A stretch of 64,000 nt of DNA from Calliopum simillimum (taxonomy: Eukaryota > Arthropoda > Insecta > Diptera > Lauxaniidae): assembly GCA_951812925.1 (NCBI GenBank), contig OX638368.1:156784492-156848491 (forward strand). Reading direction: 5' to 3'. The position numbers and the translations under genes were made by a program. Positions 11,743 through 25,369 of the stretch are shown here, piece by piece; position 1 is the first letter of the stretch; every line of letters starts with the position of its first letter. The notes beneath the pieces were generated by a model. That model was not told the DNA's origin. It saw only the letters and a list, made by a program, of their open reading frames with translations, and ran no database searches.

Positions 11743-12285
11743 AAGTGAAAATTCGTTCGATTATCTCCAAAAAAGCTTTCAGTATAGCATTTTAAAGCTT
11801 TTTCTTATATGGGAGGTGCCACGCCCTCTTGTTCGAATTTCCCCAGTTTTTGCTCAGAGCCCGCTTTTATAATTATTCGTGTCTGAGTAAAATTTAGTTA
11901 AATTATATCAAAAAACGCTTGCATAGCGTTTTGAAGCTTTTGCTTGAATGGGAGGTGCCAAACCCTCTTGTCCAAATTTGTCCAGTTTTTCCTCAGAGTT
12001 TGCGCTTGCAATTTGTTGTATTTATGTGTATTTTGGTTGCATTATCGTGATAAATATTCCTAAATTTCCATTTTGAATATATTTTTTGTATGGGCGGTAG
12101 GCGTGTCCGTTGACCGATTCCACGAGCTAATTTTGATGACAGAGGCAGTGTACCAAATTTAATTGAATTATCTTGCTCAGTTTTCTCACTGATCAAGAAT
12201 ATGTACTTTTCTATATCTGCCACGCCTCTTTCTTTGCGTTACAAACGGAAGGACAAAGTGAATAATACCCTGGGCATATGGTATA
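11743..12285 (-). mobile_element. Helitron/DINE-like element, copy A (truncated)
   Basis: Read on the minus strand it starts near GGGTATTATTCACTTTGTCC (about 12275), has a conserved head with AAAGAGGCGTGGCAG and CGCCTACCGCCCATAC, then two ~140-bp repeat units (GAGGTGCCA...TTTTTGCTCAGAG) at about 11811 and 11951. The CTAG 3' end is missing. The other copies are B, C and D. Confidence 0.6.
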
Positions 12286-15200
12286 AAAAGCACCCGTGCT
12301 GGGTTCTACCCATGTTGTTCTTACTGCACCCTTACAAAACATCAATGTATAAGTGCTTCTATATTTCTATGGAACAAGCGCTTTAAAAGTGCTTCGTTCA
12401 GAAGTGCCTGAATTTTTGCTCTAGGGATAGTCATGTACTCGAGCATACATACATATATGTTCATGTGTTCATATGTGTGCGAAAAACACCTAACATGTAA
12501 TTGCCTATTTGGCATGTGTTGGTTTGGATTTCAATGATGCTTCCAAATGTGTCGAGATAGTAAAGTTCCATGGTACGTACGTAGAAGAGAAATGAAATGG
12601 ATGCTGGACAGTCCATTGGACCGTAGAACAACTGCTTTGCTCTTCCAATTGCTGACACTTTAAGTGGATTTCTATTGTAATTTTTATTGCTTTTTGTTGT
12701 TGTAAATATTTGCAGTTGTATTTTCTAGGCTTTGTTATCACCGTTAGCACCGACAGAGACGGAGTTGGAAATCAGCGTCAATGGCAATTCAAGAAAATTC
12801 TTATCTATTTTGCAGTAAAATGAACATGAGTGTGATAGAATTTCCTATTAAGTTCAATACTTTTGGCTGACTCTTGGGATGAGATTGTAATTTTTAGATT
12901 AAAATTTAAAGCTTTCAGAGAAATTCTTTAAAGTTTGAAAAGCATTAAATTTGATTACAGAATTAAATATTTATTGTGGAGTTTTGGAAATCAATTTTAG
13001 CATCTATCAGTGATAGCTTATCAAATATCTGCAAAATGTTCATATGCTCATACACAATTCATTGCGAAAGTCCGGAGTCTTTATTGTTTCACTCCAATCA
13101 AAGTTATTATGGAATATTGGGCAGTTATCCGAAGCAGGAAATTATTTTATTGGGTCAGCTTTCTTGCTGAATATACTTATCCAAGCGTAGGAAAAACAAG
13201 TTCAACTGTAGCAAAAAGTATCAAAAAGGCATAGCCTCTTTCCTTTTCAAAACAGTTCCAGACCATTTACAAGTAAATTTCGTCACTGCCACGGGATCTA
13301 AGCTCCCGGAACATAGTTACTTAATCTTTGAATCTCTGCTATTTCCATTTCCTCTTGACAGACTGTTCAAGAATCATCGTTTACCAGAACTATAAACATT
13401 AGGTGGAAGTTAAGTTTACAGTGTCATGACATTATTACAGTTCGTTTATATGCCTTACTTTTTAAGCTTTTGTTCACTCCGCAGAACGTTTCTGGGCCTA
13501 TGAAATAATTGAGTTTTGCGCTTTAATTACCTTCATGTCCCTCGTTTCCCAGTATTCACATTAGACTCTACCCATCCCTCTTGAATGAGGATTGAAAATG
13601 TTCAAAGCACTTCCGGAGTAAATTTGGATGTATTGAAAATGTCATTAAGGGTTTGATGGCCTCTCCGAAAAAATTCATGTCATGGTTTTAGAAGTGCCAC
13701 ATCGTAGAAGTTCTCTGGCGCATAGCTCAAATAGAAGCATTGCAGACTAAGCACTTCTGATGAAACTATATTCAAACGCCAATAGACGTATTAAGCTCGA
13801 TTGAGTCAAGCTTTGACAGAATCCGACAAGCTCCTCTAATGGTGCCAATAGATGAAGTTTGCTTTCAAGTGTCAAGTATTTGCAGATGATGTACTGCACC
13901 CATTCCGTTTGATCCTCATCTGTACAATTAACACAAAAATACCGATACCACAGATCATTGCTTGGAACGCGAATCATCATTTGCTTGAAAAACGTGTGAT
14001 TCTCATTACTCCTTTGGTGTGTGTACGGCACAAACAAATCGTTTCTGCTAACGGCCGCCAACACTGAAAGCGCTGCTATCGCATTGAACGAAAACCCGAA
14101 GTGGGGTTTTCGTTCGATCGCCGCCGTCATCACTGATTTCCAGCAAGTCATACACAGAATATCACACAATTCACCAAAGTTTTATTAAATACAAATTAAA
14201 AACACTAAACAAACAGCTAGATTCACGAGAGCACAAAACATCACCAAACGAAGGAAATTTTACGGGACATTTTTACTCAACATCAAGAATACGGTCACAA
14301 GTCAGCACAACGTTGGACCCAAATCAACACACCCCATAGAAATCAGCGTTGGAAGATCTTTAGACAAAATCATCCCCACAGAGTTCAGCCGTAGCCAACA
14401 ACTTATTGTTGAATTCATCGACAGCAGCGTGAGATACTTCTTGTTAACCAAAAGCTTTGTATTGTAAAATATTGTGTGCCTTTTTCGTGAATTACTATTA
14501 AACTAAAGTTTTATAACGTTTTAAGAAATCACTAATCTTTTATTTTGCAATATTCCAATTTAGTACTCCGACCCTCCACTTAACAGACATAATACAGAGC
14601 GCCCGATCGTAGGAGAAGTGTGCTGTTGTCTGATTTTGTGTAGATTCGCACAAAAACGTGCATAAACGTTCATTTAAATGTGTTCCAGTGATATCTCTGA
14701 TTCTCTCTGAACAATCCATCAACTTAATGTTTAAGTGGCCAAGCATCCTTCTGTTACAACTTTCGCTAGACATAGCGAATCACCTCTTACGTATGTACGT
14801 ATGATGATAGTTTTGATCCTCTTCTTGACAAGTTCAATGGCTTTTCTACTTCAAAAAGAAAAAAGCAACTTGGACGCCGAAACTCAAAGAGAATAAAATG
14901 AGACTCAAGTTCGACGCAAAACAATAAAAAAATGTTCCGTGGTGAGGAAGTTCTCAGATAAGTCTTTCACTATTTAAGACTCGCACGTTAAAAATTCTGC
15001 TTATGAATACACGCTGACAGTTACCCAATCCAGCGCTCAATATATCGATACCTTGGAGCGCTATGGTCCTATCTCCATTTTTTCAATTGTTGGGAAATGC
15101 AAAAAGAAGATTTCAAACAGTGGTTATTTAGAATTGGCTGGTATTTTGATATAACGATAAATACAATAATTTTACCTATGGTATATTTTAACATAATTTA

Positions 15201-16597
15201 ATGTATTTTACCAATTTTATTAATTTCTAACGAAATCCCAGCCAATCTATAGTATGCCATTACTTTTGCCCTTATAAAGAATTGCACTATTCTTAAAATA
15301 AATGACACATTTAGTAAATTTTTGGAATTTTTTCCACTAAAATGTCGTCGAATGTCATAAAACGCGTGGAAAACACGAAAAAAATGAATTTTTTTTTTTT
15401 TTTTTTAATTTTGTAGGAACTCTTTTGAAGTATCAGGCCAGAACGGAGGGTCATAACATAGTGGCCACAAATTGTAAAATAAGTATTTCGTGGTGTAAGC
15501 CAAATGAATTGGAACATAGTGAAACAAACAGCTAAGAAAAAAGGATTATTTATTCATAGTTATTCAAATAACCATTAAATAAATTTAACCAAGAATTCCT
15601 GTGTATTCATATTCTATATGTAGTTGAAACATTTGAAACAAAAAATATGGTCTCGAGGTAACAATCATTAAAAATTCCATCATAAAAAAACACTTACCCT
15701 ATCATAACAGGATATACCACAAATGTTGAAACGATGAATTTGTTTTGTCAACAGCCAACAGTCTTTCATTTAGAGAAAAAATAATCGTTTAAAGTTCATT
15801 ATAAGTTGAGGCAGCGACGGCAAACACGAGTTAAACTGCAATTAAATAAATTACACACTCCAGCACGACATTTAACAAAAAAAGAGCCAAATCGATTTGT
15901 TTTATTTATGATTTTTCCTTAATATGTTTGCCACAACTTTCCGACACAAAAGTTTTTTAAGCACAATTTGTCACGTTTTTGACACCAGCATATATTTATA
16001 CAATATAGATTTTGTTAGTTGGAACTCTGTTAACTGACTTAACTCACAAACTTTGGCCGCTAGGAAACCACCGACGCGACGCGTTCACTAGAAAATGCGT
16101 AATGACACTCACTCACTCACTGCCGCAGTGTTTGTGTAAAGCACCCCGTATTTTCAGAATCAACCATCATAGGTGGCCGATATTCGATGCAAAATTAATT
16201 CCATGTACCTTTAGTGTTGACACAGTAGAGGTCGGTTTTAATAAGTTAATCCCTAACAGCGATGCCGATAGTTGAACACAACATGTGGCACTTTTCTGCA
16301 CTACAATTTGATTTTAATTTATTTTGCTGCAGAAACATAATTTCTATTGTTTCGCCTCCTTAATTGAATTGTTTATTGGTGGGTTTATTGGTAGTTCGTT
16401 TTTTTTTTTTTTTTTTTTGTTGGTTGTTAACAAATCAAGCCATCAGGAACCATCGGAAACCATTCTTTGTTTTTAATTTAAATTCATCTTGATTAGATTT
16501 TGCAGTAGATAAGTTTTTTCTTTTTCATTCTATAAGGGAGAAAGAGAAATGGAAATTATTTTCAAGTTAAAAAATAATTTTTTCAAAAGAAGTCTAT
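12286..16597. other. 4.3 kb without a supported gene
   Basis: Only short ORFs occur; the longest (13747-14169, minus, 140 residues) matches nothing I know. A 12-bp perfect hairpin lies at 14086-14115. Poly-T or poly-A runs occur at about 15388-15405 and 16400-16418. The stretch 15830-16290 is less AT-rich and could be a host promoter or untranslated exon, but I see no coding evidence. Confidence 0.5.
14086..14115. repeat. Perfect 12-bp hairpin
   Basis: GAACGAAAACCC (14086-14097) pairs with GGGTTTTCGTTC (14104-14115) across a 6-base loop. Confidence 0.85.
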
Positions 16598-16902
16598 TAG
16601 CCCAGGAAAATTAGACGAGAAAAGAGCTGCTGTGCAAAATAATTCCAAGTGAATTTTTTTCACCGGAATCATCTTTATTTATGCATTATAGATAAAGTGT
16701 AAAAAATCCATTGAATTCCATTGTGCGCACAAAAAGTTAGCGTTGGCGAGATATTTGTAAAAAACTGATTTTAATGATCTTTGAGCCTTAATAACTTTAT
16801 ATGCGCACATTGGCCTTTTATACTTTATCTAACATGCATAAAAAAATATAATTTCGGCGAAAAAAAAACCCCGAATTTTTCTGCAAAAATTTTCCTGGGC
16901 TA
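16598..16902. mobile_element. 305-bp MITE with TAGCCCAGGAAAATT ends
   Basis: TAGCCCAGGAAAATT (16598-16612) is exactly inverted at 16888-16902. Counting the outer TA as target, the element is a TA-flanked mariner-type MITE. A diverged relative sharing the GAGCCTKAATAACTTT segment and related flanks lies near 46560-46770. Confidence 0.7.
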
Positions 16903-17179
16903 TATTATAAATATGCTAGAAAAGTATCACGCCCGCCAAAAAATAAATTCTTCATATCTCTTAAACTAATTCATCGCAGATACATAAAATTTGGCATAAG
17001 TGTAAAAAGTACCAAGACAATGAGGCGATGCCTTGCCTCAAAAAAATTAAATTCATATGAAACATGCATCATATGAAAAATTGCCGATGCCACGCCTCCC
17101 ATACAATATAAGGTGAAGTAGCGCACACCGAGATATGCTAGTTTATATTAATTAAATAGTACCGTCAAACTAAATATGT

Positions 17180-19370
17180 AAAAGGAAAAAATTGCTGCGG
17201 ACTTGAAACTTGGCAGAGTTGTTTATTGCATTATAGTAGTTCTACAGAAAAAAGTCCACCACACAACGAGGGGTTTAACCTCTTTTTTTGGGAGGTTCAA
17301 AGTTCAAAAGAGTCAGTTTGTGGCGAATAGCATAAAAACTATTTGTCGGACAAAAAAAGGTTTCAAGCAAAAGTTATAGGGTCATTTCATCTCAAATCGT
17401 CCAGGCAGTATTTTTTTTGCATACAATTTTTTTTATAGTTTCTACATTGAAATCGATGAGACACGTATTTTTTCCTTTTGCTTGATTTTGAGTTCTATCG
17501 ACGTGGGGAATTTTTTAAAATTCGTCTACAAACTCGATTTTGCGCTATTGTCGCATGTCAATTTTCACGGAAAATGTGATAACTTTGCGAAAAAACGTCC
17601 GATCTTCGTAATTTTTGGTATTTTTGTAGCTAAGAGGTTCTTCTAAAAGAAAAATATATGATACAGGGTTTATTTCAAAAAATAATTTTTATATCGTCAT
17701 TTGAAAAAAAAAAATCAAAAAATTTTTGACTTGAAAAATTTCCAATTGCATCAGTTTTTTTTTTCTTCATATCTTTTTTTAAATAGTCATACATATAAAC
17801 AATATTATGTAACAGCCTCTATTAGCCCAAATTCGTTGTTTGGGAATAGTGATTTTTTGAAGAAACAGTCCCAATTATTTAGTAATTTTGGGCTTCATTC
17901 ATGATATATGTTATCATTTCGTCAAAAGTAGCTCAATCGTTATGATATTTTGTCTGTCAACAGTCAAAGGTCCGTTCTAGAAGAAAGAATCATGAAGTGT
18001 AGTACAATCACAAATCACTTTTGAGCACAATCAGATTCTCGAAGATAATCTAACTTTTACCCAGGAAGCAGAATTTTTTCACATAAACACTTGCGCAAAA
18101 CGTGCGTGAATGCCATATGCCAAATGTTACCACGTGTCGGTATGGCAGAACAATACTTCAATTAGCTAGTTGCCCAGTGAATTATTAAAGTGCATTCAAA
18201 TTATTCAAATCGTAGCAATGCTAAAATTTTTGGGCTAAAAGTCATTTGATTTTTTTTTTCTATTTTAAAGACGGTTATAAAAAAAATATCCAAAAATGTA
18301 CTACACTTCATGATTTTTTCTTCTAGAACGGACCTTTGACTGTTGACAGACAAAATATCATAACGATTGAGCTACTTTTGACGAAATGATAACATATATC
18401 ATGAATGAAGCCCAAAATTACTAAATAATTGGGACTGTTTCTTCAAAAAATCATAATTCCCAAACAACGAATTTGGGCTAATAGAGGCTGCTACATAATA
18501 TTGTTTATATGTATGGCTATTTAAAAAAAAAATATGAAGAAAAAAAAACTGATGCAATTGGAAATTTTTCAAGTCAAAAATTTTTTGATTTTTTTTTTTC
18601 AAATGACGATATAAAAATTATTTTTTGAAATATACCCTGTATCATATATTTTTCTTTTAGAGGAACCTCTTGGCTACAAACATACCAAAAATTACGAAGA
18701 TCGGACGTTTTTTCGCAAAGTTATCACATTTTCCGTGAAAATTGACATGCGACAATAGCGCAAAATCGAGTTTGCAGACGAATTTTAAAAAATTCCCCAC
18801 GACGATAGAACTCAAAATCAAGCAAAAGGAAAAAATACGTGTCTCATCGATTTCAATGTAGAAACTATAAAAAAAATTTTATGCAAAAAAAAAAACTGCC
18901 TGGACGATTTGAGATAAAATGACCCTATAGTTGATACAATTCTGCACATTTAAGTTTTTTTAATTTTTCTAGCGTAAAAATTTATCGATATAAGTAATAA
19001 TAGTAGTTTTTTTCGTTTTTTAAAACAAGCGAGTACCAAAAATTTCATTTTTTATATTAAATTTAAGCTCTAACGTCTTTAGCTTTCTAGTTTCTTAACC
19101 GGTAGTTTAAAAGGTTACTCTTACTTAAAAGTTACATAAGTCCGTCAATTTTTATACTAGAAAGAAGTTTTAAAAACAATCCAATATGTATAAAATTTTT
19201 TGGTCCGACGAATAGTTTTTAAGTTATTCATCAAAAGCCGAATTTTTCGACCTTTGAACCGCCAAAAAGGGGGGTTACAGCCCCTTTTTTTAAAGTAACT
19301 GTATCTCAATAAACAACTGTACCAAGTTTCAAGCCCGCAGTAATTTTTTCCATTTTTCATAGATATTATA
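17180..19370. mobile_element. Outer inverted-repeat element split by a foldback
   Basis: 17180-17370 is inverted and diverged at about 19195-19365. The shared signature is AAAAAATTRCTGCGG(A/G)CTTGAAACTTGG followed by an AGTTGTTTATTG block and a C-rich/T-rich stretch. The two arms now flank the 17375-18929 foldback, which appears to have inserted at the inner edge of the left arm. Outer ends were not resolved. Confidence 0.55.
17375..18929. mobile_element. 1.56 kb foldback with ~630-bp arms
   Basis: The arms 17375-18006 and 18297-18929 are inverse copies with only scattered differences and a small indel; the spacer is 290 bp. Ends read TATAGGGTCATTTCATCTC and its inverse GACCCTATA. Each arm encodes a similar meaningless ~67-residue ORF, a by-product of AT-rich arms. 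No transposase. Confidence 0.85.
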
Positions 19371-20397
19371 GCTAGCTTTACTCTTTAAATTATTCGATTT
19401 AACCTTGTTTGATTTGCAACTATGTCAGTGTATCGTGCTTTAACGCTATAAATATGACACTCATTCAGCCAATGTCACGATTCCTAACACGGTTGTAATT
19501 TTATACGTCTACCAAGGTTACACGCTTGCATCTCAACCCCTTTTATGTTTCTATAAGATAAAAGTATCTATCATTCATTTCATTAAAGAAATCAAATTAC
19601 CACAAGTTACAACCACAACAACATTCAGTTTACAACTGAAGAAGCATCATCATCGAGCATCAAAAGACGAACGAACTGACTCAATAGCGTTTATTGCCGT
19701 TGTTGTGTGTGTAGTGACGTCTGAAATCGACTATTCCATAAATGTGCGATTTTTTTTTTTTAGATAGTATACTTAAGTTGTTAATACCTAAGAGTTTATG
19801 GCACATAAATAAATACCCGTAGTTCATTAGAAAGACATTTACTCATTTCCAGACATATTTTGACAACGTTTTTCGTATCAAAAGTAAGGGATAGAGATAA
19901 ATATGTAGTTTTTGCATTCAAGAAGAGCTTACTTAACGTGCAAGTTATGCGAAGCTTTGTCACCGGTTCCCCCGACAGAAATCTTGACTCTTCTTATCGT
20001 GGCATTTAATGGATCATCAGCGATCATCCGGAAAATCTTGCGTACGCAGATAATACATGCCTTTTCATAGCCAAACACTTGAACGTATACATAGGTTCAC
20101 TTACCGACGCATAGTTTCTCAGAATAGCTTTTCGTTGGCCAAATCTCTGTAACTTATGAACGAATTGAGATATTTGAGTTATTTTTTTTTAGTGGACAGA
20201 CAATTCCTCGAAATAGTTTTATTTTAAATATCATTAAAATCGAATGGGTACTTATTGAGGAATTTAAGGTCAAAGTTGAAATTTTGTATTTTTGAACTTT
20301 TAAAATGAAAATATGGTTGTTTTTTTGTTTTTTGAATCTTCTTAATTTATTAAGAAAAGTTATACACATGTGGATATATAAACCACTTTAGTAAGCA
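19371..20397. other. Non-coding spacer
   Basis: No gene or repeat partner recognised. Confidence 0.45.
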
Positions 20398-21061
20398 CTA
20401 GTAAAGGTGTTAGCTTTGGCCTGGCAAAAATTTATATACCCTATACTGTAGCATTTTGAAAATTTTGCTTGTAGCGTAGGTACCATGCCTTCTTTTCTGA
20501 ATTCACGTAGTTTTTGCTCAGACCGTGCGCTATCTATTTTAAGTATTTGTGCGAAATTTGGTTGCTTAACCTCAAGCAACGCTTTCTTTACAGCATTTCG
20601 AAAACTTTGAACGTATGGATAGTGCAACGCCTTCTTGTCCGAATCAACCAAGTTTCCGCTCAGAGCTTGCATTTACTGTCTTAATTGTCAGAGTAAAATT
20701 TGGTTGAACTAAGTTTCTCAAAAAACACTTTCAAATTTTTGCTTATAAAGAAGGTGCCATGCCCCCTCGTCCGAGTTGGCCTAGGTTGTGTTCAGAGCTT
20801 GCATTTACTCTACTTAGTGTCTGAGTGAAATTTGGTTGGATTATCTCAAAAAACACTTTCAATAGACCATTTTGAAACTTTTACCTATATGGGTGGTGCC
20901 CCGCCCTCTTGTCTGAATTCACCGAGTTTTAGGCTTGATCTTGTTGTCGCTATTCCTAATATTTATGTCTATTTTGGTTACGTTACGTGAATAATTCTCA
21001 TAAAATTACGTTTTTAATATATTTTTTGTATGGGCGGTATGCGTGTCTGTTCACCGATTAG
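20398..21061 (-). mobile_element. Helitron/DINE-like element, copy B
   Basis: On the minus strand it ends ...GCCAGGCCAAAGCTAACACC...CTAGT, that is, a short palindrome followed about 15 bases later by CTAG (20398-20401), as in Helitron 3' ends. Four ~138-bp units occur at about 20476, 20614, 20750 and 20889. It is truncated in the head region at 21061. Confidence 0.6.
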
Positions 21062-21185
21062 AGAAATAATACTTTCAGCTTTCTATGGATGGTTTAGTTC
21101 TCTTGTCCCTTTTTTAACCTTTAGAAGTTCTAGTCCACTAAACTTCAAATTTAGAAGAAAAAAAAAATAGTAATTTAGAAAATAT

Positions 21186-21430
21186 TTCTTAACATCCAAT
21201 AATCCCACCAACTTAACAAAAAACATTTAAACCTTTTATCGATAATAGTTTTCGACCAATGACCATTCATTTCCGATGAAAAATATAAAAAACTCACTAT
21301 ATTCTGAATTAAAAAAAAACAACTATGTTAAACAGCATCCCACGCTCACAATTACTACCTACCAAATGGCATTAAAATTTTATAAATCGGTTACAACAAA
21401 AAATGGTGGTCAGTTATTTTTCAGATGTGG
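21186..21430 (-). repeat. Dispersed repeat, partner of 48790-49045
   Basis: The minus strand carries TCATCGGAAATGAATGG, CTATTATCGATAAAA, GTTGGTGGGATT and CCATTTTTTGTTGTAAC in the same order as the plus-strand copy near 48790-49045. Confidence 0.7.
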
Positions 21431-21534
21431 TAGTCCTGAAAATCAGCGTCAAATATCATCAGAATTAATAATACAATGTCAGCATTAAGATGTCGAGTTT
21501 TGGCCAACTTCCTGTAGAGAAAAGACAAAATATT

Positions 21535-21824
21535 AGCCTGTTTCCACCGAAGATTTAGCTCTGCTGAGATTAGCAAATCATATTATTTTCCATTTGCTTT
21601 GTGCTTAAGCCAATTGCCATAGTTACAGGGGTATAACTAGGTCAAAAATTACCAAAATCGGTAGGCTTGTTGTGATTAAGGCGCAGATTTAACTATAAAT
21701 CTCAGATTTAACTTAAATCTTGGATTTATTTTTGTATGGTAAATCATTGGATCAACACCCAGATTAAGAGCTGAATCCAGAAACTGCCTTAAATCTTATT
21801 TTAAATCTTCAGTGAAAACAGGCT
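21535..21824. mobile_element. 290-bp MITE with AGCCTGTTTYCACYGAAGAT ends
   Basis: AGCCTGTTTCCACCGAAGAT at the left is inverted as ATCTTCAGTGAAAACAGGCT at the right (two mismatches). The interior repeats AGATTTA several times. The target duplication is unclear. Confidence 0.65.
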
Positions 21825-24800
21825 TTATCTGTTTCTCTATCTCTCGCACTGATGAAGGAGACATACTGGTCTCTGTCTATTTGTCTGGCTTAGAACAAAT
21901 GTTGCAAGGTAAATCATGACGAAAAGGAAGAATTCGAAAAATATACTCCGTAACAGTCTTCCCCATGACTGAACCAGGTTTGAAACTCTTTGAAAAATTT
22001 TTTTCAACAATCTTGAGGAACTATCTGACGTTGGGTTTAAATCACTCAGCGGCTTCGCAATGGCTCTTGGACAACCAAGATGCTGTGGTATCACTGTGAA
22101 CTAACTTAGTCACCGTATACGATGAGTGAGTGTTTCGGACGCTCAACTTTCCCAGAGATAATAAACGGGCAACAGAAAAATCTTCAGATGTTATACACAC
22201 TTGAAAATCATGAGACTTGTGCAGTAAAATATGGAATAACAGATTCCTTAACTTGATAACTCAATTTTCAATATCAATCGTAGCACAACCATAGCGACAG
22301 AATCACAATTTGCGCAACAGCTTTTGCTAAACCGCAATCGAAATGTCATTCGCTCTTTTTGCGGCATCTTCCGCGTACATCGAACGAAGTGGGCGCCACA
22401 ATGAGAATAATATCGAGCTAAGTGCGTGGTATGGCGCCTGACGGAAGTTCTACTTGCGATGGTATCATCGACAACTTTTACAGATTTAAAAAAAAATACA
22501 ACTAAATAAAACTTTTTCTCAGCGGAAAAGAGAATCTGTTGCTTCTTTAACCAACCTGCATGCTACTACCACCATTCAGACGCCATTTACAGTAAGTAAC
22601 AGTAGAAGCAGCAACACCCTACCCAACATATTGAATCATCAAACTGCTATTGAAAATGGGCGGAAGTTCAGGACTTGAATAACGTTTGACAGTGCAGACA
22701 CAATGACACTATGACAGTCGGCAGCAACAGCAAGAGTCGGGGGAAAATGTGGCAGTAAAAGCAACAGGAGCGTAAGGTTCTTTTTTTCAGTTTTTTGTTC
22801 TGCCTACCGCCTGTTGTTCTGTCTACACTGTTAAGCAACTTTTCTAAAAGTTTGAGCAAATAGATTACTCTGAATGTATGTGATATGTTTTCCCAGTTTA
22901 AATTTATGGGGATGTTCATTCGAAAGGAAAGATTGATTGGATTATGTTAAATCTTCAACAAAATTATTTAGTTGAATATATTCCAATTTTATAATTCAAA
23001 CCATTTTAACAACAACATAAATTATTTCCTCGAGGAATTCTCGAATTTAGATAATAAAATACAAAAAATGTACATAAGTATCAGATTTATGTCGAATATT
23101 CGTGAAAGGCTATATTTCAGCATATAGGAAGTTAAATCTTCACCATTGTGAGATATCTGTAATTTATCGACCATGCAGTGTCCCGTGAGTACTTCTGCCA
23201 GTGATTTCCTTAAGATTTCATGTAAGCCGTAGAGTGCAAGATGTTCACGGAGAGAAAAAAATTTTTGGAAATCGAAGGGCGCAAAAACGCCGTAAGTCGA
23301 CTTTCCCGCATATTCTGTTGCACAGTGTCACCACACGTTCTCGTTTTCTATTTTTTCACTCTTTATTTTTATTTTCGTCGTTGCTCTCCACATGACTTTC
23401 TTCGAAGCACATCACTGTGGGGTTTTTTTCACCCAAATGTCATGTTTTCAAGGGACGTTTGCTTAATGTACGCTGTTCAAATGGATCGTAGTGCAAATTT
23501 GGGCTTTGTCGTAACATGCTGCGCTTGACTGGTATCGACGTCATCGCCGCTTCATTAAGTTTTGGTCATTTTCCGTAATTTTTATAGTATGGGGATTAGT
23601 TTTCTTTAGAGAAGTTTAGTAGATTAAATCAAATGAATGAATTACATGACTTAAAAGAATTAAAGTGAATCAAGAGATATTCAAGAAGAAATAAAAATAT
23701 CATTGGTTTTATATATGTAGTTAGGTAACTTCTTGTTATATAACATCTTTCATCATTTTTGTTTCTTCGGTGATCCGAAGAAACTCAACTGATACTTAGT
23801 TATGCATCACATTGTTTGAAAATCCAATTTCAGATGAAACGGGCTAAGAACTCTAATGTCAGCGGAACTTAGCTTTTAAAATTATATCCTTCATGGAGTT
23901 ACATTTGTCATGAAATTTAAGAAAATCAATTCTAAATTGAAACCTTTTGAGAATTTGAATCCAAAAGGAATAGTGTTTCTATTGTGGAAACAGCCTCTTA
24001 ATCTCGTCGGACTACGGTCTTACTCGTGGGAAAAGAATTTTGTTTTGTGCCATTTGGCAGTATAGCTCCCATATTCGATTTAAATACATAGAGCTTGGCT
24101 TCAAAAGGGATTTCACAAGAATCAGTATTGGTTACATTGGTTTACGAATGGGTACCTATAACAGAGAAAAGTTTCTTAAATGATAACACATAAAATATGA
24201 CAAGCACATGGATTACACATTTCAATTACCGAGAAAACCGCGAGATTTTTGCTTTTGTTTTCAAAGTGAGAAGTGTGGTGAAGACTATTTTCATATACAG
24301 AGTAACATTGTGGTGAAATTCCTCAAGTACAGAGAAAAATATTGTCAATAAAATGAAAACAACAAACGTAATGGTTAGTACCCACAGATATTAAACAAAA
24401 AGCGCCGCTACTTAAAATGAGAGAGCGAAAATTTTTGAAAGCCTTCAGCCTCTCTAACAAGTGGTCGAACATTTACCATGCCAATATAGAAATGACAATA
24501 GGAAAACGCTTGAATTCACCAAACACTTGGACACAATTCACCATATTATCATACCACCAGCATACATATGGTACAATGAAGTTACTTCTTTTGTATCAAG
24601 GTGAAGATGCCAGCTCACACTGCCGTTGGGGCCCACTTCGTAAGGGTAAGTTCCAGCGGTGGCATTGTACCTCAGCTGCTACCTTTCAAACACAAAATGA
24701 AGAGGGTTCATGGGAGGAAGCGGAACACTCGGAAACGGAAATGAGATGAAAGCAAAAATAGAATAGTAATACGGATATCAACAGCAAGAATTGTGAATGG

Positions 24801-24967
24801 ATTTGAAATGGACGACGGATGGTCGCTTTCACGGCAAGCGAATGACATGAAATTGAAATTGAAAATGATAATAAACTGTTGTGCTTATAAAAAAATGAGC
24901 AAAATATACAATAGGGTATTTGAACTTATTGCGTTATGTATTTGTATTTTTACTTATATAAATACGT
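21825..24967. other. 3.1 kb without a supported gene
   Basis: Short ORFs only; the 110-residue one at 24417-24749 resembles nothing known. No repeat partner found in the window. Confidence 0.45.
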
Positions 24968-24975
24968 GAACACGA

Positions 24976-25110
24976 CAGTGGCGGATCCAGCATTGTCAAG
25001 AGGAGGCCGATTGACTACATTTCTAGATAATAACAGAATGTATTCAAAATCTTTACATGTAATTTAGGTTTGAGAGAGGGGGCGATCGAACCCTCTTGGA
25101 TCCGCCACTG
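24976..25110. mobile_element. 135-bp hAT-type MITE
   Basis: The 14-bp perfect terminal repeats CAGTGGCGGATCCA are flanked by a perfect 8-bp duplication GAACACGA (24968-24975 and 25111-25118). CAGTG-type ends and 8-bp duplications are diagnostic of hAT transposition. Confidence 0.93.
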
Positions 25111-25369
25111 GAACACGATTCTGCGGATCGCTTTAATCAGATGTTTTTTTAGAAAGGTAACTAACTTATAGATAAGTCACATATTTGAGTGAATCAATTG
25201 AAGTGTATATTTAGGTATGTATGTTAAAGTAAAAAATTACTGAAGGTTTTCTTTGAGATGTTGTCAGATACAAGTTTCAACTTAAACTGATTAAACTATT
25301 GTTTTTTAAGTGAAGCTTCTTTGGTTACAGGTCATTTTTGCGACTTGAAAAATTTCATAGGTATAACGT

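Noticed and set aside
13747..14169. 140-residue minus-strand ORF
   Set aside because: No recognisable domain, no splice or start context, and it overlaps a hairpin; ORFs of this length arise by chance in 64 kb.
24417..24749. 110-residue plus-strand ORF
   Set aside because: No family resemblance and no supporting signals.
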